Below are positions 9,248-16,841 of a stretch of 64,000 bases of DNA, in pieces. The notes beneath the pieces are model-generated. The model saw only the letters and a list, made by a program, of their open reading frames with translations. It was not told the origin of the DNA and did not search any database. The translations under genes were made by a program, and so were the position numbers. Where the stretch lies: the NCBI GenBank assembly GCA_046330135.1, contig JAXLTI010000007.1:1-64000 (forward strand), written 5' to 3'. Origin of the DNA: CAYYFX01 sp046330135 (GTDB lineage Bacteria; ARS69). Positions within the stretch are counted from its first letter, which is position 1; every line of letters starts with the position of its first letter.

Positions 9248-10558
9248 TCAGGCGGCCCGCACGCAGAGTCGATTCGCCTCGTCGAAGAAGGCGATGCGCG
9301 CGTCGGGGTCGCTCCGGATCCAGCCGTCCACGAGCGCCTGCGGATCGCGCTCCGGGATCAGGTGGATCGCGCGGACGGCGTCGTCGGTGAGGCGGCTCGT
9401 GAGGTGGAGTCCTTCGATCCGAGCGATCAGCTCGGCGAACTTGTACGCCTTGTGCTGGTAGAGGCGATACCCGGCGCGGATGCGCTGGATGACCTCCGGA
9501 ATGGGCCGAGCGAGCTCGTCGTAGAAGTTCGCGAGGGCTTCGGGACCGTCGGCGATTCCGTCGGCGCACTCGGCGAGGAGGAGGATCTCGGCGCCGTCCC
9601 TGGCGCAGGCCTTCGTGAGCTCGATGGCTCGCTGCGCGAGGTAGAGCGTGGCGTCCTGGGGCGCTCCGCCCGCGGAGACCACGAGATGCGACGTGGGGGG
9701 CACGGCGAAGCTCGCCACCTCGTCGGCGACGGCGAAGGCGCGGGCGGTCACCGCGCGGAGGTCGCCCGCCTCCGCGTGAACGATGCGCCGCCCCGACGTG
9801 ACCGTCACGAGCGCGAAGGCAGGCCGCTTGCCCACGACCTTCGCGAACGCTTCCGCCATGTCTTCGGCGAGCGGATTGCTCCGCCGGCTCGGATCGGGGT
9901 GGAAGGGATGCCGCCCGTACGTGGACTCCGGCTCGAGCGCGAGCCGGTGGTTCGCCTCGATGGCCTCGAAGGCCGCCATGCCTGGTAGAAAGAACTTGAT
10001 GGGATTCGAGTAACCGGCGAAATAGTGAGGCTTTATGTCCGCGATAACGACGAAGACATCGACGGACTCGAGGACCTGCGAGAGGAGGATCGGGGTTCCC
10101 CGCGAGGTGGTTCCGTAGCTCACGAACGGGTCGGTGTGGCAGTCGTTGGCGAGCACGCTCGGCGCGGGCGCGCCGGCGGCGATCAGGGCGGCTCGCATCG
10201 CGTGGCTGATGTTCCGATTCGCCTCGGTATGGGGCTGGTGCGATCCGGTGGCGATGGCGACCTGGATCGAGCGGGCCTCCTTGAGCGCGGCAAGCAGGGG
10301 GCGGGCGAGTTCGGCCGGGGCCTGAGCCCGGGTGCCGTCCGTCACGAGGACGAGCGTGCGCTTGCCCCAGGCTGCGCGGCGGATCGTCTCGAGGGCCGGG
10401 CTGCCCACCAGCGTGGGGGCGGCAGCGTCGGCCGCGGCGGTCGGTCGGAAGACGCCGCCGACGTTGCGCGAGGGAACGTGAAGAACCGTCGTGCCTTGGC
10501 CGTAGCGTAGGGACACGTCCACGCGTCGATCGTCAGACGCCTTTACACCGGGCTCCAT
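9248..10558 (-). CDS. larA: LarA-type nickel-pincer lactate racemase family protein
   Basis: A 436-residue member of the LarA family (DUF2088), which racemises lactate or related 2-hydroxy acids with a nickel-pincer nucleotide. Residues corresponding to the Lactobacillus plantarum enzyme are visible with conserved spacing: His107 in ATGSHQPH, His178 and cofactor-linked Lys188 in KPHYFAGYSNPIKFFLPG, and His204 in EANHRLALE. The DGTR motif is at 74-77. No LarB, LarC or LarE cofactor genes are in the window. The ATG at 10558 is the conservative start. A GTG at 10567 has a better-spaced AGGGGAA and would add three residues. It is divergent from the TPR gene and is followed directly by the sulfatase. 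Substrate identity within this broad family is not certain. Confidence 0.8.
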   Translation of the reverse strand: MEPGVKASDDRRVDVSLRYGQGTTVLHVPSRNVGGVFRPTAAADAAAPTLVGSPALETIRRAAWGKRTLVLVTDGTRAQAPAELARPLLAALKEARSIQVAIATGSHQPHTEANRNISHAMRAALIAAGAPAPSVLANDCHTDPFVSYGTTSRGTPILLSQVLESVDVFVVIADIKPHYFAGYSNPIKFFLPGMAAFEAIEANHRLALEPESTYGRHPFHPDPSRRSNPLAEDMAEAFAKVVGKRPAFALVTVTSGRRIVHAEAGDLRAVTARAFAVADEVASFAVPPTSHLVVSAGGAPQDATLYLAQRAIELTKACARDGAEILLLAECADGIADGPEALANFYDELARPIPEVIQRIRAGYRLYQHKAYKFAELIARIEGLHLTSRLTDDAVRAIHLIPERDPQALVDGWIRSDPDARIAFFDEANRLCVRAA

Positions 10559-10607
10559 CGTGGCCACAATCGTGACTTCCCCTGCTCGACCCCGCGAGGA
10601 TTTCCGC

Positions 10608-12374
10608 GTGCGACCCTTCCCGGCCGTTCTGCTCGCCGGCGTGCTCTGGCTATCATCCCCGATTTCGACCTTCGCGGCACCTCCCGAAGAGCCGCCCGAC
10701 CATCCGGGCGAGCCGAGGAGCGGGCCCCGGGAAGACCTCCCCGAGCGGAAGACCGTCGAAGGGAAGACCGACGTGACACCGCTCGCGCCACGGCAGTTCC
10801 GCGAGATGGTCGGCGCCGGGGACCTTTCGGGGGCCCTCGAGCGGGTTCGGAAGGAGATCGCGCGGGGCGGGCACGATCCCAAGGAGTTGGGATCCCTGCA
10901 CCTCCTGGAGGCGCGTCTCCTGGATCGGCTCGGTCGCGGCGCGGAGGCGGTTCCTGTGTATCGCGATCTCCTCGCGGACTCGACCGTCCACGGCACCGCG
11001 CGGATGGAATTGCACGACCTCTACGTGGGGCGGGGCCAGTTCCGACTCGCGGACCGCCTCACGGACCCCGAGGACTCCGCGGGCACGCCGCTCTCCGCCG
11101 CGGATGCCGCGCGCCTGCGCGCGTACTCGTGGAGCGTGCAGGGACGCTTCGCCGCGGCGGAGTCCCTGGCGGCGGGGCCGGCGAAGGCCGGGGACGCCCG
11201 CGCCGCCGTTCTTCGCGCGAACGCGCTCCTCGCCCTCGGCAAGAAGGACGACGCCACGGCGATCTTCGTGGACGTCCTGCGCACCGATGCCCCGCGTGAT
11301 GCACTCCAGATCGCGCACTACGGTCTCGGGCAGATCGCACGCCTCGCGGGAGCGCGCGCCGTGCGGGCCCTCGAGGACGAGAAGGCGATCCACCTCGGTC
11401 CGATGCCGGCGGCGGAGCTGGACTACGGGCTCGCGCTGCGCGCGCTCGGACGACGCGACGACGCGCGCACGCGCCTGGGCGGCGTGGTCACGGACTACCC
11501 GTCGCTCGCGCCGACGGCGCGCCTCGTGCTGGCGCGGCTGGACGAGGAGGACGGCAAGTCCGAGCCGGCGGTGGACGCTCTCGCCGCCGCCACCGGCGGG
11601 GGCTTCGGCGATTTTCTCGCGCTGACACGGTTGGGGGACGCGCTGCACGCGCGAGGCGACGAGAACCCGGCGATCGAGGCGTACCAGCACGCGCTCGAGA
11701 TCTTTCCGGAGTTCCCGCCCGCTCGCGAGCGCCTCACCGCCGCGCTCACCGCGCAAGGACGTTGGCAAGAGGTGCCGGCCGCCACGGACTCCGCCGCGTA
11801 CGCGCTGCAGGGGTGGGTCTGGGAACGGCTCCTCGACGGCGACCTGCCGTACCAGGAGCTCGTGGCGGAGCGGGACTCCATCCCGATCGCCGACCCGCGG
11901 CGTCTCGTGCTCGCGCTCGTCGAGCTGCGTGCGGGATTCCCGGCGGGAGCGGTGGCGTGGTCCGAGGGTGTGGCGGCCGATCATCCGCTGCTCGCCGAAG
12001 TGCGCGCCGAGGCGCTCGAGCACGTGGGCCGCACCGACGAGGCGGTGGACCTGTGGAGCGCCGTCCTGCAGGGGCACGAGAGCGCGCTCGCGCGCGAGGG
12101 GATCGCCCGCGTCGCGGCCCGGGCGAAGAAGAAGGACGACGCGGTCGCGGCCTGGCAGGAGCTGTTCAAGCGGCATCCCACGGAGCCGCGCGCCGAGCGG
12201 CGCCTCGCCCGGGAGTTCGAGGCCGCCGGCTGGACGAAGGAAGCGAAGGAAGCCTACGAGCGCGCGCTCTCGGCAGGTTGGCTGACCCCGGACGAGCGCC
12301 GGGCGGCGCGCGAGGCGGCGGAGGACCTCACGGACCAGCTCCGCGAGCAGGACGAGACCCACGCCGAGAGCTGA
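10608..12374 (+). CDS. Exported TPR-repeat protein
   Basis: A 588-residue protein with a signal peptide (RPFPAVLLAGVLWLSSPIST-FA) followed by a charged linker and helical tetratricopeptide units, such as SLHLLEARLLDRLGRGAEAV, LANALLALGKKDDATAIFVD and LTRLGDALHARGDENPAIEA. TPR solenoids scaffold protein complexes, here probably in the periplasm. No enzyme domain is visible. I chose GTG 10608 because GAGGA lies eight bases upstream and the signal peptide then begins at once. A GTG at 10560 would add 16 residues. An insertion sequence begins only four bases after its stop codon. Confidence 0.75.
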   Translation: MRPFPAVLLAGVLWLSSPISTFAAPPEEPPDHPGEPRSGPREDLPERKTVEGKTDVTPLAPRQFREMVGAGDLSGALERVRKEIARGGHDPKELGSLHLLEARLLDRLGRGAEAVPVYRDLLADSTVHGTARMELHDLYVGRGQFRLADRLTDPEDSAGTPLSAADAARLRAYSWSVQGRFAAAESLAAGPAKAGDARAAVLRANALLALGKKDDATAIFVDVLRTDAPRDALQIAHYGLGQIARLAGARAVRALEDEKAIHLGPMPAAELDYGLALRALGRRDDARTRLGGVVTDYPSLAPTARLVLARLDEEDGKSEPAVDALAAATGGGFGDFLALTRLGDALHARGDENPAIEAYQHALEIFPEFPPARERLTAALTAQGRWQEVPAATDSAAYALQGWVWERLLDGDLPYQELVAERDSIPIADPRRLVLALVELRAGFPAGAVAWSEGVAADHPLLAEVRAEALEHVGRTDEAVDLWSAVLQGHESALAREGIARVAARAKKKDDAVAAWQELFKRHPTEPRAERRLAREFEAAGWTKEAKEAYERALSAGWLTPDERRAAREAAEDLTDQLREQDETHAES

Positions 12375-12377
12375 GCA

Positions 12378-12395
12378 TTGTGGTTCGGAGAGTGC
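12378..12395 (+). repeat. Left terminal inverted repeat of the IS
   Basis: 18 bases that match the reverse complement of 13566-13583 at 17 of 18 positions. Confidence 0.85.
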
Positions 12396-12426
12396 GTTTG
12401 GCCCGGGACTTTCATGAGCCCGGGGC

Positions 12427-13521
12427 ATGGCTGCGAGTGCTGCGTTCGTTCCGCCCTTCTGTCCTCGGGAGGACTGTCCAAGTCACGACGGCACAACGCC
12501 TTTTCGCTTCACCAAGGCCGGATTCTACTTCTCTCGAGCGTCAACTCGCGGCGTCCAGCGCTACCACTGCAGTTGCTGCCGCGCCTCCTTCAGTCGGCAG
12601 TCTTTCCGCGTCACCTACTACCTCAAGCGCCCCGATCTTCTGATCCCGGTCTTCCACCGTCTGGTCGGCTGCTCCGCCTTCCGCCAGATCGCTCGCGAAT
12701 TCTCCGTCTCCCACACCACTGTCATGCGCCTCTCCGAGCGGCTGGGCCGACACTGCCTCCTGTGGCAGTGGTGCCACCTCCGCAAAGTGAGGCTCGAGGA
12801 GCCCGTGGCCATCGACGGCTTCGAGTCCTTCGCCCACTCCCAGTACTACCCCTGCCATCTTCACGTGGCCGCCGGAGCCACGAGTCACTTCTTCTACGCC
12901 TTCACCGACTCCGAGCTGCGCCGCAAGGGGCGCATGACCGAGGCCCAAAAGCGACGGCGAGAGGAGCTCGAAGGCAAGCACGGGCGGCCGGATCCCAAGT
13001 CCGTCGAGACGGAGATCGCCGAGCTCGTGCGACTGCTCCCGCCAACGAAGTCCGGTCCCCTCAGAATCCTCTCGGACGAGCATCGGGCGTATCCGCGAGG
13101 GCTGGCGAGGGCCGGCCGAGAGGTCTTCCACGAGGTCACGCCGTCGAGGGATCCGCGGACGAAGGTCAATCCGCTCTTTCCGGTCAATTTGCTGGATCTC
13201 CTGATTCGTCACTGCGGGGGGAACCACAAGCGGGAGACGATCGCGTTCTCGAAGACGCGGCAGAACGCGGTGGAGCGGCTGGCGATCTTCCAGGTCTTCC
13301 GGAACTACATGAAGTCCTTCTCGGAGAAGGCCCAGGACGCGACTCCGGCGATGCGCCTCGGGCTCGCGCCCCGGCGACTTCCGGCTGAGGAGGTCTTGGG
13401 CAGCCGGCTCTTCGTCTTCCAGGCGCCTCTTCCCGGCCGGCTGGAGGACTACTACCGCCGGCGGGTGCGAACCGGGCCGCGCGGAGCCAGTCGGCCGCAT
13501 CGCCTCAAGCTCGCGGATTGA
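12427..13521 (+). CDS. IS transposase with N-terminal zinc-binding domain
   Basis: A 364-residue transposase. The N-terminus has two Cys pairs (CPREDCPSHD and YHCSCCRASFSRQSF), a zinc-ribbon arrangement like the InsA part of IS1-type elements. An HTH region follows (FRQIAREFSVSHTTVMRLSE). The DDE-type catalytic acids are probably Asp in VAIDGFESFAHS, Asp/Glu in ILSDEHRAYP, and Glu in QNAVERLAIFQVFRNYM. The HKRETIAFSKTRQNA segment resembles the IS1 C-terminal catalytic helix. The exact IS family was not recognised. It is intact, so the element could be active. Confidence 0.8.
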   Translation: MAASAAFVPPFCPREDCPSHDGTTPFRFTKAGFYFSRASTRGVQRYHCSCCRASFSRQSFRVTYYLKRPDLLIPVFHRLVGCSAFRQIAREFSVSHTTVMRLSERLGRHCLLWQWCHLRKVRLEEPVAIDGFESFAHSQYYPCHLHVAAGATSHFFYAFTDSELRRKGRMTEAQKRRREELEGKHGRPDPKSVETEIAELVRLLPPTKSGPLRILSDEHRAYPRGLARAGREVFHEVTPSRDPRTKVNPLFPVNLLDLLIRHCGGNHKRETIAFSKTRQNAVERLAIFQVFRNYMKSFSEKAQDATPAMRLGLAPRRLPAEEVLGSRLFVFQAPLPGRLEDYYRRRVRTGPRGASRPHRLKLAD

Positions 13522-13565
13522 GACCGGAGCAGCTCCTCATGGCGGGGCGCTCTTCGTCCTCACCT

Positions 13566-13583
13566 GCACTCTTCGAACCACAA
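13566..13583 (-). repeat. Right terminal inverted repeat of the IS
   Basis: Reverse complement of the left repeat with one mismatch. It lies 45 bases after the transposase stop. Confidence 0.85.
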
Positions 13584-13592
13584 GGGAAAGAA

Positions 13593-13621
13593 AGAGCCCG
13601 CAAGGCACGCTTGCGGGCTCT
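13593..13621 (-). terminator. Rho-independent terminator of the beta-propeller gene
   Basis: A perfect hairpin with stems GAGCCCGCAAG (13594-13604) and CTTGCGGGCTC (13610-13620) and a five-base loop, extended by an A-T pair. On the minus strand it lies 28 bases after the stop at 13650 and is followed by the T-rich CTTTCTTTCCC. The IS right end lies just beyond it. Confidence 0.8.
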
Positions 13622-13649
13622 CGAAAAGCGGGCAGAGCGGAGTCCTCGG

Positions 13650-14984
13650 CTACTTGAGAACCACCATCCGCTTGCTGCCGACGAAGTCCCCGACGGACAG
13701 CTTGTAGTAGTAGACGCCGCTGGCCAGCCGGCCGGCGTCGAACGTCCGCGCGTACGTCCCCGCGGGCAGCTCTTCGTGCACCACGGTGGCGACTTCGCGA
13801 CCGGCGAGGTCGTACACCTTGAGGGTCACGAAGCCCTTCTCCGAGAGGCTGAACGCGAACTGCGTCTTCGGCCGGAACGGGTTGGGCACGTTCTGGTAGA
13901 GCGCCGTCGCGCCCGGATGGCCGATGTGGAGATCGGCGACGCCGGTGCCGCCGGCCTGCCACTTCAGGATCGTTCCCCCGGCTCCGACCATGTACCCCGT
14001 GTTCGCGCTCGTGAAGGCGGCGTCGAACATCGGCGTCCCGTCCGGCGTGGGGACCGCGGTCCAGGTGTTGCCGGCGTCCATCGTGAACATGGAAGTCGCA
14101 GAGAACCCCAGCGGCGCCCAGCCCTCGACGCCGTCGCGGAACGTCACGGCCCGCGCCTGACCCCAGAGATGGAGGTCGGTGAAGCTCCACGTGGCGCCCA
14201 TCTGGTTGCTCCGCACCATGTGCGCGCCGTAGTCGAAGTCCCCGCCGACGCAGAGGAAGTGATCCGCGTCGAAAGCGTACGCGGCCAGGACCGGCTCGCG
14301 CGAGACGCGGGAGTGCGTCCAGTTCTTCCCGCTGTCCGTCGTGCGCCAGACGACGCCCGCGGCGTCGTACGTGCCGCCCATGGCCAGCGCGAACGTGGGG
14401 GAGAAGAACTTCACTTCGAGAATCGGCCAGTGGGCCGTGTCCGGATCCTCGACGTTGACCGCAGCCCAGGTGGCGCCGCCGTCCATCGAGCGCAGGAGCC
14501 GGCCGCCCTCGCCGCCGATGCACCCGACCGAGGCATCCGCGAAGCTCAGGGCGTTCAGCAGGCCGTCGAACGAGGCCACCGTGGCCCAGTCTCCGCCGCC
14601 GTTCACGGTCTTCAGCACGTAGGTGTGGTTGTCCCCCGGATCCGAGCCGTACTCCTGAGCCAGCGCCCAGCCGAGCTGCCCGTTCAGCATGTCGATGTCC
14701 ACGAGATCGAAGGTCACTCCGGAGTTCTGGGCGACCCAGTTCGTCCCGCCGTTCGTCGTCATGACGATGGTGCCCGCGCTGCCGCACACCCAGCCATGCA
14801 GATCATCCGTGAAGGAGAGCTTCCGAAGGTCCTGGACGGTGGGGTGGCCCAACGGCACCCAGGTGCCCTGAGCGTGCAGCGGCGCGCCCGCGGCCAGGCT
14901 GACCATGAACGACGCGACTGCGGCGGCGAAGATCCGCGTCGAGCCCCGTCGAAGATGCGACAATTCCGTAGTCTCAGTCTGCAT
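13650..14984 (-). CDS. Secreted YCF48/BNR-like beta-propeller with T9SS-type sorting domain
   Basis: A 444-residue exported protein. The signal peptide ends near AAGAPLHAQ (residue about 39). Repeats with a G-G-x-x-W ending (TTNGGTNWVAQ, TVNGGGDWATV, SMDGGATWAAV, TTDSGKNWTHS, TMDAGNTWTAV) define a YCF48/photosystem II stability factor-like or BNR propeller. The C-terminus begins at LYQNVPNPFRPKTQFAFSL and ends LASGVYYYKLSVGDFVGSKR-MVVLK, a textbook T9SS type A sorting domain. The ligand is unknown. ATG at 14984 is preceded by a GGGGGT stretch. It has its own terminator. Confidence 0.85.
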   Translation of the reverse strand: MQTETTELSHLRRGSTRIFAAAVASFMVSLAAGAPLHAQGTWVPLGHPTVQDLRKLSFTDDLHGWVCGSAGTIVMTTNGGTNWVAQNSGVTFDLVDIDMLNGQLGWALAQEYGSDPGDNHTYVLKTVNGGGDWATVASFDGLLNALSFADASVGCIGGEGGRLLRSMDGGATWAAVNVEDPDTAHWPILEVKFFSPTFALAMGGTYDAAGVVWRTTDSGKNWTHSRVSREPVLAAYAFDADHFLCVGGDFDYGAHMVRSNQMGATWSFTDLHLWGQARAVTFRDGVEGWAPLGFSATSMFTMDAGNTWTAVPTPDGTPMFDAAFTSANTGYMVGAGGTILKWQAGGTGVADLHIGHPGATALYQNVPNPFRPKTQFAFSLSEKGFVTLKVYDLAGREVATVVHEELPAGTYARTFDAGRLASGVYYYKLSVGDFVGSKRMVVLK

Positions 14985-15181
14985 GGGTACCCCCAGGCCA
15001 TCGGCCGACTGCCCCGCCGCCGAGGCGTGACTCGCCCGCGATAGTGGAACGGACCCGCGCGGTACCGCCGAACGCTATCGCGACAGAGAGCTTACCACCG
15101 TGCGGCGGGGTGAAGGAAGGCGTTCCGCTGCGAAGATCGTACGCACCGGCGGCGGACCGGGGACCGGGCTTCCGGATTCTC

Positions 15182-15190
15182 TGGCATAAT
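15182..15190 (+). promoter_or_regulatory. Candidate extended -10 promoter (TGGCATAAT)
   Basis: The sequence TGGCATAAT fits an extended -10 (TGn followed by a near-consensus hexamer). It lies 118 bases upstream of the sulfatase ATG at 15308, in the 323-base divergent gap 14985-15307, where I see no gene. No good -35 is visible. Confidence 0.35.
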
Positions 15191-15307
15191 GACCGGCCGG
15201 ATCGCCCTTCCAGACGGGGTCGGAGGCGTCACTCCCATCGAACCGCTCGCAAGGCCGCTGCGGCCGGCCGGACGCCCGCCCGGGCGCCGAGACTCGATCG
15301 GTCGGCC

Positions 15308-16693
15308 ATGAAGCTGCGTCACCTCGCGGCCCTGGGATCGACCATCGCCTGGGCCGCGTGCGCCTCTCACCGGCCGTCGCCGCCGCCGCTCACCTCCGCG
15401 GTGCTCGTGACCGTCGATACGATGCGCGGGGACTGCTTCGGGGCGGCCGGGGACCCGGAGCTGCGAACCCCCTACCTGGACCGGCTCTTCCGGCAGGGCG
15501 CCCAGTTCGCGTCGGCCTTCTCCGCGTGTCCCATGACGCTGCCGTCGCACACGAGCATCCTGAGCGGCGCATGGCCCACCACTCACGGCGTGTCGCGCAA
15601 CGGCGTGCGTGTGCCGGACCGCGTGCGGACCCTGGCCGAGATCCTGAAAGAGCAGGGCTTCGCGACGGCCGCGTTCGTGTCGAGCGTGGCGCTCGATCCC
15701 ACGTACCATCTGGACCAGGGCTTCGACGTCTACAACTTCCGTCCCGTGGTGGGGAAGAGCGTCGAGGACGCCTGGCGACCCGCCCCGCGGACGGTGCACC
15801 GGGCGGTGACCTGGTGGACGTCGACGCCGGGGCGGAAGTTCCTCTGGGTGCACGTGTTCGAGCCGCACTTCCCCTACGAGCCGCCTGCGCCGTTCAGCTC
15901 CTTGTACGAGACCGGCTACCACGGGCGCTGGAGCGGATCCTCCGAGGACATCATGGCGCTGTGGGCGGATCCGAAGCGCGCCACGGATCGCGACGTGGCG
16001 CACATCACGTCGCTCTACCGCGGGGAGATCACCACGGTGGACCGCGGCCTCGGCATCCTCCTGCGCGAAGTGGAGGACGACCCCAAGGTGGCGGTCGTGC
16101 TCACGGCGGACCACGGCGAGAGCCTGGGCGAGCACGGCTTGCTCTTCAAGCACGGGCCCTTCACGTACCCCGGCGACGTCCGTGTGCCGCTCGTCGTTCG
16201 GGGAGGCCCGTTCGAGCGCAGCGTGAGCCTCGCGGTGGTGCGCAGCATCGACATCGCGCAGACGGTCCTCTCGTTGCTCGGCGTGCGCGCGGAGCTGCCT
16301 CCCGAAGCGAAGACCCTCGCGCCGTGGATCCACGGCGGGGCGGGTCTCGTGAGCTACGGGGTGGCGTCGATCGGGCGCTACCGGCCGGGCACCTCGCCGT
16401 GGGACGAAGTGCTCGCCACGGAGTTCTCGAGCCCCGACCTCATGCGCGTGGCGCGTACCGATCACGCGGCGTGCGTGGAGGCGCCCTGGGAGGATCGGCT
16501 CGAGTGGTTCGACCGGACGGTGGATCCCGGGGAGCTGCACCCGCTGCCGTTCCCGGGGACCGCGGAGGCCGAGTCCCTGAGGTCGGGCCTCGACCGCTGG
16601 ATCGGAAGCGGCGTCGCGTCCGCCGAGCCCGTCGCGGACGCGCGCCTGAAGGAGGCGCTCAAGAGCCTCGGCTACGTCAACGAGGGCCGCTGA
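15308..16693 (+). CDS. Lipoprotein sulfatase-like hydrolase
   Basis: A 461-residue alkaline-phosphatase-fold enzyme with a lipoprotein signal (AWAAC, lipidated Cys18), so it is probably anchored to a membrane. Metal-binding AVLVTVDTMRGDCFG (Asp37), LTADHGESLGEHG and the GEITTVDRGLG helix are typical of the sulfatase/arylsulfatase A group. The nucleophile segment reads CPMTLPSHTSILSGAWP with Thr77 instead of Cys, as in sulfatase-like hydrolases of the phosphoglycerol-transferase type. The substrate may therefore be a sulfate or a phosphate ester. Its length suits the family core without the N-terminal membrane region of the sulfatase at 7424-9244. The start at ATG 15308 has only a weak ribosome site. 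Confidence 0.75.
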   Translation: MKLRHLAALGSTIAWAACASHRPSPPPLTSAVLVTVDTMRGDCFGAAGDPELRTPYLDRLFRQGAQFASAFSACPMTLPSHTSILSGAWPTTHGVSRNGVRVPDRVRTLAEILKEQGFATAAFVSSVALDPTYHLDQGFDVYNFRPVVGKSVEDAWRPAPRTVHRAVTWWTSTPGRKFLWVHVFEPHFPYEPPAPFSSLYETGYHGRWSGSSEDIMALWADPKRATDRDVAHITSLYRGEITTVDRGLGILLREVEDDPKVAVVLTADHGESLGEHGLLFKHGPFTYPGDVRVPLVVRGGPFERSVSLAVVRSIDIAQTVLSLLGVRAELPPEAKTLAPWIHGGAGLVSYGVASIGRYRPGTSPWDEVLATEFSSPDLMRVARTDHAACVEAPWEDRLEWFDRTVDPGELHPLPFPGTAEAESLRSGLDRWIGSGVASAEPVADARLKEALKSLGYVNEGR

Positions 16694-16695
16694 CC

Positions 16696-16777
16696 CTCGG
16701 GAAGCCCGCAGGGCGTGATCGGGCGCGGCATCCGAGCCTCGGGACGCCCGCGGGGCGCTCCCGGCGCGGCATCCACC
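16696..16777. repeat. Imperfect tandem duplication upstream of the GH172 pair
   Basis: Two roughly 40-base units run in tandem, each starting CTCGGGAxGCCCGC and ending GGCGCGGCATCC. They fill most of the 148-base gap between the sulfatase stop and the first GH172 gene. No function is evident. Confidence 0.5.
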
Positions 16778-16841
16778 TCGCGCTTCGTGTACGCTGGAAG
16801 CGGCGTTGCGCGACATCTCGCGCGGGCACCGGAGGGCCTTC

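Larger units (their letters stand above)
12378..13583 (+). mobile_element. Complete insertion sequence (1206 bp) with terminal inverted repeats
   Basis: The element is bounded by 18-bp inverted repeats. The left end reads TTGTGGTTCGGAGAGTGC and the right end, read inward, TTGTGGTTCGAAGAGTGC, with one mismatch. Between them is a single intact transposase gene. No flanking target duplication is obvious. It sits between the stop of the TPR gene and the terminator of the convergent beta-propeller gene, so it appears not to have broken a gene. Confidence 0.85.

Noticed and set aside
12378..13583. Target-site duplication flanking the IS
   Set aside because: Bases outside the repeats (GAGCA on the left, GGGAA on the right) do not match, so none is claimed.
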